A DNA stretch of 64,000 nucleotides from Schistosoma haematobium (Eukaryota > Platyhelminthes > Trematoda > Strigeidida > Schistosomatidae): the NCBI RefSeq assembly GCF_000699445.3, contig NC_067201.1, positions 10,905,501-10,969,500 on the forward strand. The letters run 5' to 3'. This document shows positions 54,818 through 64,000 of this stretch, in pieces. The first letter of the stretch is position 1; each line of letters starts with the position of its first letter. The notes under the pieces were generated by a model that saw only the letters and a list, made by a program, of their open reading frames with translations, made no database searches and was not told where the DNA came from. Both the position numbers and the translations under genes were made by a program.

Positions 54818-57800
54818 GTAAGTAGATTAGATTTGTTTTTTAGTTTCTTTTTGTAATAAATTTTATGATGTAAGATAAATATCTTAGACGATACCATCTA
54901 TTCGTAAGCATAGAAACAGTTAGAATTTATATTTAGCAAAGATAATTTATTTTAGAATAAATTATAAATTTATTTATTAAGTATTAATTTATTCTTGTTT
55001 ACTACTACCACCATCACCTGATATCTCGACATAATAGGCGCGATACTAAGGCACTTAGAGTAGTGGGCACATTGAAACTTAATCAATTGAATTCGATCAG
55101 CACTTAAAGGACTAGATAAACGTGATATTGGTTACTACTCATTGATTAATCACTTGCGAATATCTCAGCCATACAGGGGTCAGTCCCGGCCCAGATAGCT
55201 CAGTGGTAACGTCTTATACTGCAAAACTGAGTGATACTGTTTTGAATCCTACACGGAGCACCATTTCCGTTGAGATTACAGTTACGCTTTGTTGACAATT
55301 GTCAGCCAGCGCAACATGGGTCAAGCAGGGTATCCTATCGACTATTTCTAGCTACTAAATAAAGTGCTATCATGTATGAAAATACTTAGGATTTACCAAT
55401 CACTATTCAAAATGTCTTAGGCGTTTGTTTATCAGCATCGTCAAGGTCATTTAGTTTATCCAACTAAATTTCATTCTGTTAGGTCAGAATTTCCATACCA
55501 TATTTGGAAAACAGGTGTAGTTCGTTAGTAGCCATATCAGTAACCTATCGACAAATGATAATTCATAAGGGTTTGTGGATCACGTTGTTGGTGTTCAGTA
55601 TTGAAATGTAGTCAGTCTTTGACATCCTGAGTGGATGCCTCGATGTTAATTTTTCTAGTATATGTGGATTATGGCTGGCAGTAGGCGAAATGCGCTTTCT
55701 GTATTCGATTGCTGGTCACATTCCGAATACAATTAAGAAAAGTCGATTAGTTATGCGTACGTTTGTTTTTCTCCACCCGAATCCAAACTTTATTCTTCGT
55801 AGTACAGGCACATGACGTGCTCACTATAGACTAGTTTCGCGAGGTGATTCCCTGAGTTCTTGTCAAAAGTCGTGATCAGTCGAGTTTAATCAAGTTAGTG
55901 TAGAGCAAGTTACTTGCCAATAGCACTAGTGGTAGACCAATGTCTCAAACTGATTGAAGTTATGTATGTAAATCATTAGATGTTAACCTAATTGTGTAAC
56001 GATTAAGTGCTCAGTGAGGGACATAAAGGTCACATGTTCGATTGATAGTAGGGTCACAAGTGCATGCTGCTGTGGAGTCTCATACTTAGGTCTGTTACTC
56101 CTCTTGGGATATAAGCGGCCGACCAGGACCCTCCGATCAACTTTTTTCTAAGTTCTCCTTTTCATTTGTTGCCAAGTGCTACCCATTCTCTTGATGTCTT
56201 CCTCCGATTTCCGGCCAGATGTGTTCTTTGATCTGTCTCTATTCTTTTCACTTTGAGGATTCCAAGTTAGGGCTTGGTTTGTGTTACAGTTTTATGATTC
56301 CCGCAATTTGTGCCCTATTCACCTTCAGCATCTTTTTCTGATCTCCTCTTCAGTTGGTAGCTGGTTTGTTCTCTGCAAGAGTAGATTATTGCTGTCGGTG
56401 TCTGTCGAATTAATCTGGAGTATCTTACGTAGACAACTGTTTATAAATACCTGTACCTTTTTGATGATGGTTTTAGCAGTACTTTAAGTTCAAGCTCCGT
56501 ATAGTAGAGCAGTCTTAACATTTATTTTGAAAATTTCGAACTTAGTCTTGGTTGATAAAGAGTTATTTTAAGTTCGAGATATTCTTCAGTTGTACGAATG
56601 TTGCCCTTTGACAATTCATTCTTTGACGCCTGGATTAAGTCCTCCTTGTTTATCAATGATACTGCTTAGATACGTAAGAGATCTCACTTCTTCCAGAGCT
56701 TCGCTATAAAGTGTGATTTGGTTGGTGTCCATTGTGTTGTATTTCAGGACCTTAAACGTTCGCTTGTGAGTGTTAAAGCCTATCTCTGTGGAAGCCAATG
56801 CCACACTGGGTGTTATCGAATGCAGTTTATGCTGTGTATGGGATAGGTTTAATTCATTTGTAAAGTTCAAATCATCTAGTTGTGTCCAAGGTGTCTACTG
56901 TATTCCATGTTTCTCCTTAGGTTTGGAGGTTTTCATAATCCAGTCAACAACCAGAAGAAAAAGGAAGGATGGGAGTAGGCGGCCTTATCTAACATCATTC
57001 TTCACTTGAAGTGCATTTGTGAGCTTTCCTCCATGCACAATTTTGCGATTCAACTCCTTTTATGAGCTCCGAATGTCTGTGGTGGTCTTCTCAGGTACTT
57101 TTTGGTGTTGAAGATGATTCCATAAGGTTTTCTATCCACATTGCTGAATGATTTCTCATAACTGAGCAAGTTAATGTATAACGATGATTACTTCATCATT
57201 TGTACCATTTTTTTCAGTAATCTCTTTGTTTTATTTTATTCTATATAGAAAGTAGGGGCTGGTACAAATGCGAATTTGGCATTGGCAAAAAGTGAGAAAA
57301 TTAAAACTATGAAACCAGTTAGGGACCGTGAATACACTGTACATTTCGCTGCTGATACACATTCGTTAATGAAATGGAATTTTAAACCATCACAAAAGGC
57401 TGTAAGTCATTGGTATTGTTTCTCACTGTTGGTTTTTTTTTTTCACGTGAATTTTTAATGGAATATCATTGTACACATCAATGGATGTTTTTTTTCTGAA
57501 CAGAATATTAGTAACATATTTTATGTGTGTATATATATTAATCGAGAGGGCATCGTTGATGGGATTTACTCGTTTGATTGTGACCATGTTAATCAGAAAA
57601 CTTGAAGTGGTCGAATTAAGTGATTTAACGGAGTTAAATACCCTAAATTCCATGAATGTTCCGCTTTTCACTAAGAGTTGTCCACGTATATTGTTTGTAC
57701 AAATTCAGGTATAGTTCGTTCTCGAAAACATTTGCCACCAGGCTTTGAAGTACCCGTTTGTGTTTGTGTTTGGAATTTTACCTACTGAGGTAGCAACTGA

Positions 57801-60800
57801 GGCGTCCAATCTCATAGATGAAGTACTATCAGAAGCATATGGTAAACTGAACCAGCTATTATCCAAAGAACCACTACCTCTAATGAGAAACGTTTACAAA
57901 ATTACAGACGGAATATGAGTTAGGTGATAGATCACCATCACACTTATTACGACAAATGTGATAAGTGATTGGCCCTTTTTTTAAAGTCGATGACGGTTTT
58001 CTTAAAGTGATGTAGATATAATGACTCCTTACTGCTGCTCTAAAGATTCTTTGTGCACCCAACCAGCCGTTAGATCTAGAGAACCTAGCCGGCATGGGAG
58101 ATAAGACCTTGGAAGCCACTCCAGGTTATGAAATAAAATATTTTTGTGGGCACATATTCACTTTTAGACTTCAGTTCATGACATAATTTTAAATGAATGT
58201 TCATTGTAGCAGATGTTCGTCACTCCATTTCACGTGCAGATGTTGTAGTAATCGAAATCAAGGACTATTTAAAGTAAACGCGAATCCTAACGTTATAGTA
58301 CACGTGGATAAAAAGAGAATGTAAATAAGGAGAAAATATATGTCACCTCAATAAAATCACCACACTGAATAGAAAAACTAATTTTACTTGATAGTCCTGA
58401 ATGTGAACACTATGAGTTCACTGAATTTACGAAATGTTCAAAAACTCCTTAATATCAGCAGATATTTGATATTATGTCACTCCTCTGTACGTCGAAGATA
58501 AAATATGAACAATTATCCCACATAGTGTAGTTTATCCCAAAACGTATATATGTGCCAGTTACTTATTTGATATGAAAATTCACGAACAAACTTAAGAAAA
58601 CAGAAGATGAATTAATCACAAATTGTATTTAGCATCCAAAGTGAACATCAGAAATGAATGTAATTAGTGGTTAATTTAAGTACAAATAAAATTAATACAT
58701 ATAAGCAATACGTACAGAAAATGATCAGTTGTTTACATGGGACATCACGGAGATATAATTGAACAGTTTATAAAAAAGAAATACAAATGAAAATTTGTGA
58801 AATTATTTTTATTTCTACAGATATCTCCAATAATCAACAGAAATAATTATCTGGCATATAAATGCTTTCAGTGTGGAGAATGTTGAAATTATAAACTAAT
58901 CTAAGTTAGACCATTATTGAAAATCTGGAAACATTGGAAGGCTGTTTCCTTCTAGTATGAGACTCCTCAGTAGGAGCGAACATCCATGACCCCAGAGCCT
59001 GTGATCTCGCACGCGAAATCTTAACCTTCAAACCGCTGAGCCGATATCCAGCAGTGTAAATGTCTAACTTTAATCAATCCGCAATGCTGCGCGACCATCT
59101 TCCATTGTCTTCGGTGGGTAGATGCCTCCAATTAACATAGTTGGACGCCGGTTCAGTGGTCTAGAGGCTGAGTGTTCGCACGCAAGACCTAAGGTTCTGA
59201 GTTTGAGTCCTGCGTACGGGATTGTGTATTCTCATTCCTATTGAGGAGTTGCATACTAAGACGAAACGGCTGTCCAATGCTCTTAGGTTTTCAACGGTGG
59301 TCTAAATTAGATCGGTTCATGATGTCAAAGACAAAAATGTTTGTTTTAATAAAACACAGTATATGAAGTCGGAAAATTCTGAGCTCGAGATATCAATGGT
59401 TAACTACCAATTCGTCAGACCCAATGTTCATACTGTACAAGTGTAGGGAAAAATAGCCGGTTGTTTACCTGAATCCCCCTTAGTGTTGAACAGATCCATC
59501 TTAAACAAAGTAAATCATTGTTTATATTGGAGTCTTAAATTGTAGCAAAATTATTTGTGTATATTTTATATAGATTTCTATGTGACAATTTGTGTTTATT
59601 TACCAAAACAAAATAACGAAAAAAACCTTTGTAGTTAAGAATCGTACCTGGGGAAACAGCACTGGCATTTTATACAGCTGAGAATCCAACTGATAAACCT
59701 ATTGTTGGCATTGCTACTTATTCTGTTGTACCACTTGAAGCATCGAAATATTTTCATAAAATACAAGTAAGTTATTCGTTTTTATGTATAATTAATTAAT
59801 TATAAGCAGAGATGGACGGTAGTTAGCATTGGAATTCAAGATGCGCGTTCCGTTCTATTTGAGACTTGTCAACTGGATGTACATCTGGATTCCAGAGTTG
59901 ATGTTCACTCTAGAACTCGAACCCTGTACCATTCGCATTATCTCTGCTTAGCTGCTGAGTTCACATAGCTACTAGCTCGTGTAATGTAGTAAAGCTCAAT
60001 TCATTTGTATTGGTTGTTTGAACCTTCCCATTGACGTTTTGGACTGCAACTGATCATTATCTTATTGACATATGCGCATTCTATACACACAGGACGGTAC
60101 TGGGTTCGAGTCCCGGAGCAAATGGCTTCTTGTTTTTAACGGTTTGGTTTTCAATCGAAAAGGACTACGGGTTCAGACTTTATTTCTATATTGTTCAAGT
60201 TGAATACCGGTTTAGTAATAATGGCTCTCATACTTACAGTAACTTGAAAAATAAAATCTAAACCTGAATATTCTCCGATAAGGAATGGGACTTTTAAAAG
60301 AGTTCGTGCATATAGTCAGCAACCAAAATGTCTTTGATTGGGCTCTTTTGTAATTTGTACAGCGAAATGTCGTAAACTTTTCACAAACACACCTGAATAG
60401 GCTATGAGACTAATAGGCAAAATGATGTGTTAAAACAAACAAGTATAAAGATAACTTGTTGAAATATCCAAATGGCAGAAGTAGCTTAGATATTCAAGCA
60501 GACCGCCTCTATGCGCCACAAAAAGTTTGTGTAAGGGCTGGGTTACTGTCCAGTTGCCTAAACCGATGCAGGTGGTTTTTTTTAGGGAGCCACTCTCTTA
60601 GCTTTTAACCTAGAGATCTAATCCACAAAGCAATGGGGCGATGTTAAGGGATGGGGTACCATGGTGCCCAGTGACTAAGATTAATTTCACACTCCATTTT
60701 TCCTTCAGTATCCTAGAGCCCATGTGCACCATTGGTTTGATTATCCAACTTCCCTAGGTTGATCGTTCGTACCCACCAACCTGTTTTAAGCGTCGGATGT

Positions 60801-62833
60801 TTGCTTTCCGTCTTCTTAATTTCGTAAACAACTTCCTTGCCTCCAGAAGCAGTGAGTATGACTTCTCTAGCAGTGGTTATATACATGTGGCCATATGAGA
60901 GCATTTTGAGAAGCGCCAAATCTCCATACTTTTGGCCGTACCAGGGCATTTGGGAGTAATTGAAAGAATTTCAGCTAACATTGTTGCTCACTTTCATTCT
61001 GAGATGTTTCTGATGACGTCTTAAGTCCAATGAGTTGTATAATCTTTAAGATATGAAATATCATGGGACTTCTGATAGGCCAACTGGTTTAAGTTCTTTA
61101 CGGTTATATTTCATATTCATAGACTAGTCACTTCTCCACTTCTTCAACCAAGTCATACTGTCAACAAATAATATTTGGCATGAAAGCTGCTGGGACGAAA
61201 TCCGTAAGATTTATCCAATCATCTTACAGCGGATGTTGTCAGCATTATTTATGTATGAACATAACTCCAGTAGGATTAATTCGTATGTACTAATCAATTC
61301 CACTTCAGAACAATTTCTTTGATAGGTGAATCGTTCAGTTTTCAACCGAGTAGTAGGTCGCATGTTCAAACCACCCTTCCAATTCTATGAAGTTGCCAGG
61401 TAGTTTCGTTAACTCACCTCTAACATAAATAATATCTCTCAAAACTGAGTACGGAAACTTGTACATTTCAACTAAAGCTAGTCACATTATATGTACTGCT
61501 GTCTCAATATCTGCATTATATTATAATTTAATGGTATACAGTAAACTTAGCTAATTACAACTTTTAAGATAAATCCAGTTACATTTAGCTACTGAGTTCT
61601 GCCTTATTATAATTACTATATTGACTTTATAAGTGAACGAACCATTAATATGTAAATTTAAATTATGTACTATAACACTACTAATTATAACCTTGTTTTT
61701 AAAATTTTCTTTTGTCTTTCATTTTTTTACACCGTATTTCATTTAGTGTTTCTGTTTCGAAGAGCAACGTCTTAATCCTCACGAAAAGGTAAGCGTTCAC
61801 TATCGTTTTACGAGAAAAGTCTTTTATATATATGAAACAAGCCAGAGTCCGTGTATTTGATGAGAGAAGGGTGAGGAGGGGAAAGGGTATGCTATTGAGA
61901 GATATTTTATCGAATTCTTAATTTGATTGCTAAATCATCATGAAGATAAGTGATGGCACATATCCAATAGCATATCAACAATGAGGTAATTCAAGTCACT
62001 ACTAATAGTGATATAAAAGTCCTACCTGTTAATAAAGTTAATAGCTATCTAGTGTCAATAACTCAATAGACAAGTGGTTGCAATAACTAGATTCCAGTCT
62101 ATATGTGAATACCAACACTGGAGTGCAGGTACATTCAGATGATACGTCCTAAATGAGACATAACGTTCGTTCTAGATTACACTGCTAATCACAATCAATG
62201 AATTTTGTTTACATTAAGTTTCGAACCCCATCGTCGCCCACTTCAGTTTGAGAAACCCCCTGTGTTAGAGAAAAAGGTATGTCTCAAAGCCTAACATACT
62301 GGTCTTGCAATTAAATCGTTTGAAATTCAACTGTTCATCTCTGCCGTTGCTAAGTGTTGGAATTAGTGGTACTATGGACGAAACCTTGTTTTTTTAAAGT
62401 TGATGTTAAATAAATGTTTATCTCATCATTCAATACGAGGACAATTGGTAGTTTTATACCATTATACTTACTTGCTTACTTACCCATTATGCCTCATGGA
62501 CCATAGGTTACTAACCAGCAATCTTCAACTCATTCTGTCTTAGGTTCTTTCCAGTTGTTGCCAAGTCTATTCATCCTTTTGATGTCTGCCACCGATTCCC
62601 TGTGAAACTTGTTCTTTGGTCTTCCTCTTTTCCCTTTGCCTTGAGGATTCCAAGTTAGGACTTTTCTTGTGATGCACTATTAAGACTTCCGCAATGTGTA
62701 TCCTATCCACCTCCAGAGCCTTTTCCTAATTTGCACTTCAACTAGAATCTGGCTTGTTCACTGCCACAGTAGGTGGTTGTTGGTTGTGTCTGGCCAAATT
62801 TATACATCATACCTTGAATATTTTCAGTGTGCA

Positions 62834-62867
<34 letters not shown>

Positions 62868-63452
62868 GGAGAGACCCAGAAAATTCCTCGAAGAAAACCC
62901 AAAGGGGCCCTGAAAACACAGGGAAACATTTTATCCAATGAGCATTGAATAGGAGTTTTTCGGAAACATCTAAGAAGTGAAGAGCTACGCGTCACATTTC
63001 TGATTGGGTGGTTACCTATCCTGATATGTTAAGTAGGGTTCCAGAACTTTCCAGAAGCCTAAGGTCATCTGAAATGCTATAAATACCCTCAATTTTTGTA
63101 CATAAACTAACCTTGTAGTAAAGCTTTCCATATTTCGCGCATTTTCTCGTGTTTAAGTTGTGTAGAGTTAGCCTGCGGTTATTAGGAGAGCTTAGGAAAC
63201 CTATTCGAGTGTTCAGTCAAAAGATTTACCAATTATTATTATTACATATTTGTTTTCCAGGTTGACCTGCCTGTATTTTTCTTCCTTGATCCGGAAATTA
63301 GTTCAGATTGGCGGTTAAAACGATGTTCAGAAATTGTATTAAATTATACTTTCTTTGAAGCCAAAAAAGCTAAATTTCATATTCCAGGAATCACAACTCC
63401 GGAATATAATGATACACAAAAGTCGGAAGTACTACCTGGGGTAACTAGTTAG
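54593..63452 (+). CDS. COX11: Cytochrome c oxidase assembly protein COX11 (five exons)
   Basis: Joined exons 54593-54817, 57249-57401, 59635-59766, 61747-61788 and 63261-63452 give 247 residues, a normal length for the family. COX11 sits in the inner mitochondrial membrane with its copper domain in the intermembrane space and helps load CuB of COX1. Seen: a basic, Ser-rich N-terminus (presequence-like), one membrane span at about 48-70 ([14 protein letters not shown], then TVPLYRLYC), a conserved [16 protein letters not shown] followed by the copper motif CFCFEEQ at 171-177, and [12 protein letters not shown] near the end. All copper cysteines (74, 171, 173) are present. Each intron is phase 0 with a GTAAGT/GTAAGC donor. 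Introns hold antisense RTE, SINE-2, Sm-alpha and R6 repeats. Confidence 0.93.
55190..55265 (+). repeat. tRNA-like SINE head
   Basis: GGCCCAGATAGCTCAGTGGT with a box A, and a damaged box B GTTTTGAATCC. The arms do not close into a proper cloverleaf, so it is not called as a tRNA gene. Confidence 0.45.
56005..56105 (+). repeat. SINE-2 remnant
   Basis: TGCTCAGTGAGGGACATAAA, box-B-like ATGTTCGATTG, and GTGCATGCTGCTGTGGAGTC followed by TCATACTTAGG: head and first half of a ruined hammerhead. Confidence 0.45.
56110..57130 (-). pseudogene. RTE-clade retrotransposon fragment, antisense in COX11 intron 1
   Basis: On the minus strand the RT-to-C-terminus part of an SR2-like RTE element: broken frames include [20 protein letters not shown] near 56640-56700 and the [12 protein letters not shown] C-terminal tail near 56390-56440. 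Same segments as 43805-44930. Multiple stops and shifts; dead. Confidence 0.7.
57249..57401 (+). CDS. COX11: COX11 exon 2
   Basis: 51 codons, starting [20 protein letters not shown] and ending [11 protein letters not shown]; acceptor TATATAG, donor GTAAGT. Confidence 0.92.
57735..57920 (+). pseudogene. Possible Gag remnant
   Basis: A short frame reads [20 protein letters not shown] followed by [14 protein letters not shown], similar in pattern to the capsid region of gypsy Gag (a conserved LP start then a helix-rich region). Stops follow. Weak call. Confidence 0.25.
58905..59145 (-). repeat. SINE-2 copy, minus
   Basis: Reverse complement shows the tRNA-like head, a corrupted box B and the hammerhead region (near 58935-58985) with core and stem changes. 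Confidence 0.55.
59148..59330 (+). repeat. SINE-2 copy, plus
   Basis: GCCGGTTCAGTGGTCTAGAG, box B GAGTTTGAGTCCTGC, then TTGAGGAG, GACGAAACGGCTGTCCAATG. GAAA and stem III survive; core C3 is T and stem II is broken. Head-on with the preceding copy, the same geometry as at 26.29 kb. Confidence 0.6.
59635..59766 (+). CDS. COX11: COX11 exon 3
   Basis: 44 codons: [20 protein letters not shown] to [10 protein letters not shown]; acceptor TTTGTAG, donor GTAAGT. Confidence 0.93.
59810..60095 (-). repeat. Sm-alpha-type SINE, degenerate
   Basis: Minus strand: tRNA-like head (CTCAGCAGCTAAGCAGAG, box B GGGTTCGAGTTC), then CATCCAGTTGACAAGTC and AACGGAACGCGC. Core is TTGACAA and GAAA is GGAA; inactive. 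The plus-side block CCTTCCCATTGACGTTTTGG adjoins it as at other copies. Confidence 0.6.
60380..60515 (+). repeat. Dispersed repeat shared with 22.9 kb
   Basis: Direct-orientation match to 22890-23035 (ATAACTTGTTGAAATATC and the CAAGCAGACCGCC block). Confidence 0.45.
60545..60965 (-). repeat. Dispersed repeat R6, copy 3
   Basis: Shares TTTTGGCCGTACCAGGGCAT and GGTACCATGGTGCCCAGTGA with 53630-54015 in the same orientation. Lies inside COX11 intron 3. Confidence 0.5.
61747..61788 (+). CDS. COX11: COX11 exon 4 (42-nt micro-exon)
   Basis: Exactly 14 codons, [14 protein letters not shown], containing the copper-binding CFCF; acceptor ATTTAG, donor GTAAGC. Skipping keeps the frame but removes the copper site. 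Confidence 0.93.
62480..62820 (-). pseudogene. RTE-clade 3' fragment, antisense
   Basis: Reverse complement encodes, in broken frame, the [17 protein letters not shown] and WIGY-type tail shared with 16850-17160 and 56110-57130. No RT domain. Confidence 0.6.
62838..62867. repeat. (TTA)n microsatellite
   Basis: About ten TTA units, abutting the block that starts GGAGAGACCC. Confidence 0.85.
62868..63230. repeat. Unclassified inserted block with a TATA-like box
   Basis: Begins GGAGAGACCCAGAAAATTCC right after the microsatellite and is more GC-rich than its surroundings. It includes GCTATAAATACCC at about 63078-63090. Could be an LTR or retroposon; no second copy or TSD was found in this window. 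Confidence 0.35.
63261..63452 (+). CDS. COX11: COX11 exon 5
   Basis: 63 codons plus [23 protein letters not shown], then [20 protein letters not shown] and a short divergent tail. No perfect AATAAA was seen within 100 bases downstream. Confidence 0.93.
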   Translation, partial: VDLPVFFFLDPEISSDWRLKRCSEIVLNYTFFEAKKAKFHIPGITTPEYNDTQKSEVLPGVTS

Positions 63453-64000
63453 CTGGCCAAACGATAAATAACCAAACAAAACAATTTCTAGCGTACAAAT
63501 CTTTTATACTGTTTAAGAAAATGTACATAGAATTGTTTCCACTAACCTTATTCATGTTTTTGTACATTATGAGTTAGTTGCTAAAGCAGTCATTTTAAAA
63601 GAAACTAATGGAAATTGGCTTCTGGATTTTTTGAAATATTCTTTTAATGAAGATGGGAGATACTACTGATCATTAATTGCTTCTGTAAGTGGTATCATAT
63701 ATCATGTGGCGTTGATTTGTTTGGTGATATCATTTCTATTGCAGAGTGTTTGTTAGTCTCCGGATTGTGCATCCTTGCATTACCCTGCATCATAGTGAAA
63801 GATTGTCATAATTCTTCTGTTAAGAATTACATTGGAATGAATATCTGTTCTTTTCTGTGTACAGTTGTGGGGAATGCTTTCAACCTAATGATCACATAGT
63901 ATCAGTAATATGTTCGTTATGGACACCCCTGCAATCAGTTTCTCTGTCAAGTTATTTGGTTACCAGATAGGATGAAAAAATTATTTGTTTTCTTGTTAGT
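63453..64000. other. COX11 3' flank
   Basis: 3' UTR and flanking DNA. The 60-codon ORF at 63717-63899 has no motif and no splice context. Confidence 0.45.

Larger units (their letters stand above)
54818..57248 (+). other. COX11 intron 1
   Basis: 2431 bp, GTAAGT..TATATAG. Contains a tRNA-like repeat head (55190-55265), a SINE-2 remnant (56005-56105) and an antisense RTE fragment (56110-57130). Confidence 0.85.
57402..59634 (+). other. COX11 intron 2
   Basis: 2233 bp. Holds a gag-like remnant (57735-58110) and a head-on pair of SINE-2 copies (58905-59330). ORFs at 57423-57714 are intronic and unsupported. Confidence 0.85.
59767..61746 (+). other. COX11 intron 3
   Basis: 1980 bp. Contains an Sm-alpha-type SINE (59810-60095), a repeat shared with 22.9 kb (60380-60515) and an R6 copy (60545-60965). 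60970-61740 is plain AT-rich DNA. Confidence 0.85.
61789..63260 (+). other. COX11 intron 4
   Basis: 1472 bp ending in TTTTCCAG. Contains an Sm-alpha remnant near 62130-62200 (GATGATACGTCC, CACTGCTAATCAC), an antisense RTE fragment, a (TTA)n tract and an unclassified block at 62868-63230. Confidence 0.85.

Noticed and set aside
55190..55265. tRNA gene
   Set aside because: Box A and a damaged box B are present, but acceptor and T arms do not pair; treated as a SINE head.
62696..62995. Overlapping plus and minus ORFs over the TTA tract
   Set aside because: Poly-Tyr/poly-Ile runs created by the microsatellite.
1..64000. CRISPR arrays, bacterial operons, rRNA genes
   Set aside because: None seen; spliced gene structure and retroelement content are eukaryotic.

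Overview
The window is AT-rich, intron-containing, repeat-dense eukaryotic DNA. The repeats point to a blood fluke (Schistosoma or a close relative): Sm-alpha-type hammerhead-ribozyme SINEs, Penelope-like elements with GIY-YIG endonuclease tails, RTE fragments of the SR2 kind, and an intact LTR element of the CsRn1/Boudicca group. The species cannot be fixed from sequence alone. No rRNA, CRISPR, bacterial operon or functional tRNA gene was seen.

Layout. 1-34 kb: no convincing host gene; dispersed repeats, two hammerhead SINE families, an inverted-repeat Penelope-like copy (18.66-19.70 kb), a decayed Penelope-like element (22.7-25.6 kb), and solo LTRs (30.6, 32.1, 32.7 kb). 34.36-41.60 kb: a nested pair. 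A minus-strand, Mag-like, non-autonomous LTR element (151-bp LTRs differing at one base, 5-bp target duplication) is interrupted by a complete plus-strand CsRn1-clade element (34828-40058) with identical 321-bp LTRs, a tRNA-Trp-like primer site, a CHCC-type Gag, and a 1050-residue Pol in the -1 frame. A textbook G GGA AAC slippery heptamer with a GC-rich hairpin six bases downstream lies in the 43-base gag/pol overlap. 42-47 kb: a candidate MITE, another solo LTR, RTE remnants, a PHD-like remnant and a decayed CsRn1-like pol. 48.3 kb: an intact 175-codon ORF resembling a Penelope-type N-terminal region. 54.6-63.5 kb: the one confident host gene, COX11, in five exons with four phase-0 introns that are full of repeats.

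How the parts relate. COX11 is the only cellular function visible (copper delivery to cytochrome oxidase CuB). Everything else is mobile DNA in different states of decay. Five LTR insertions carry non-trivial target duplications, and one can be checked against related empty copies in the same window. The most interesting material is the frameshift signal, the possible third ORF of the intact element, and the hammerhead motifs carried by three separate repeat types.
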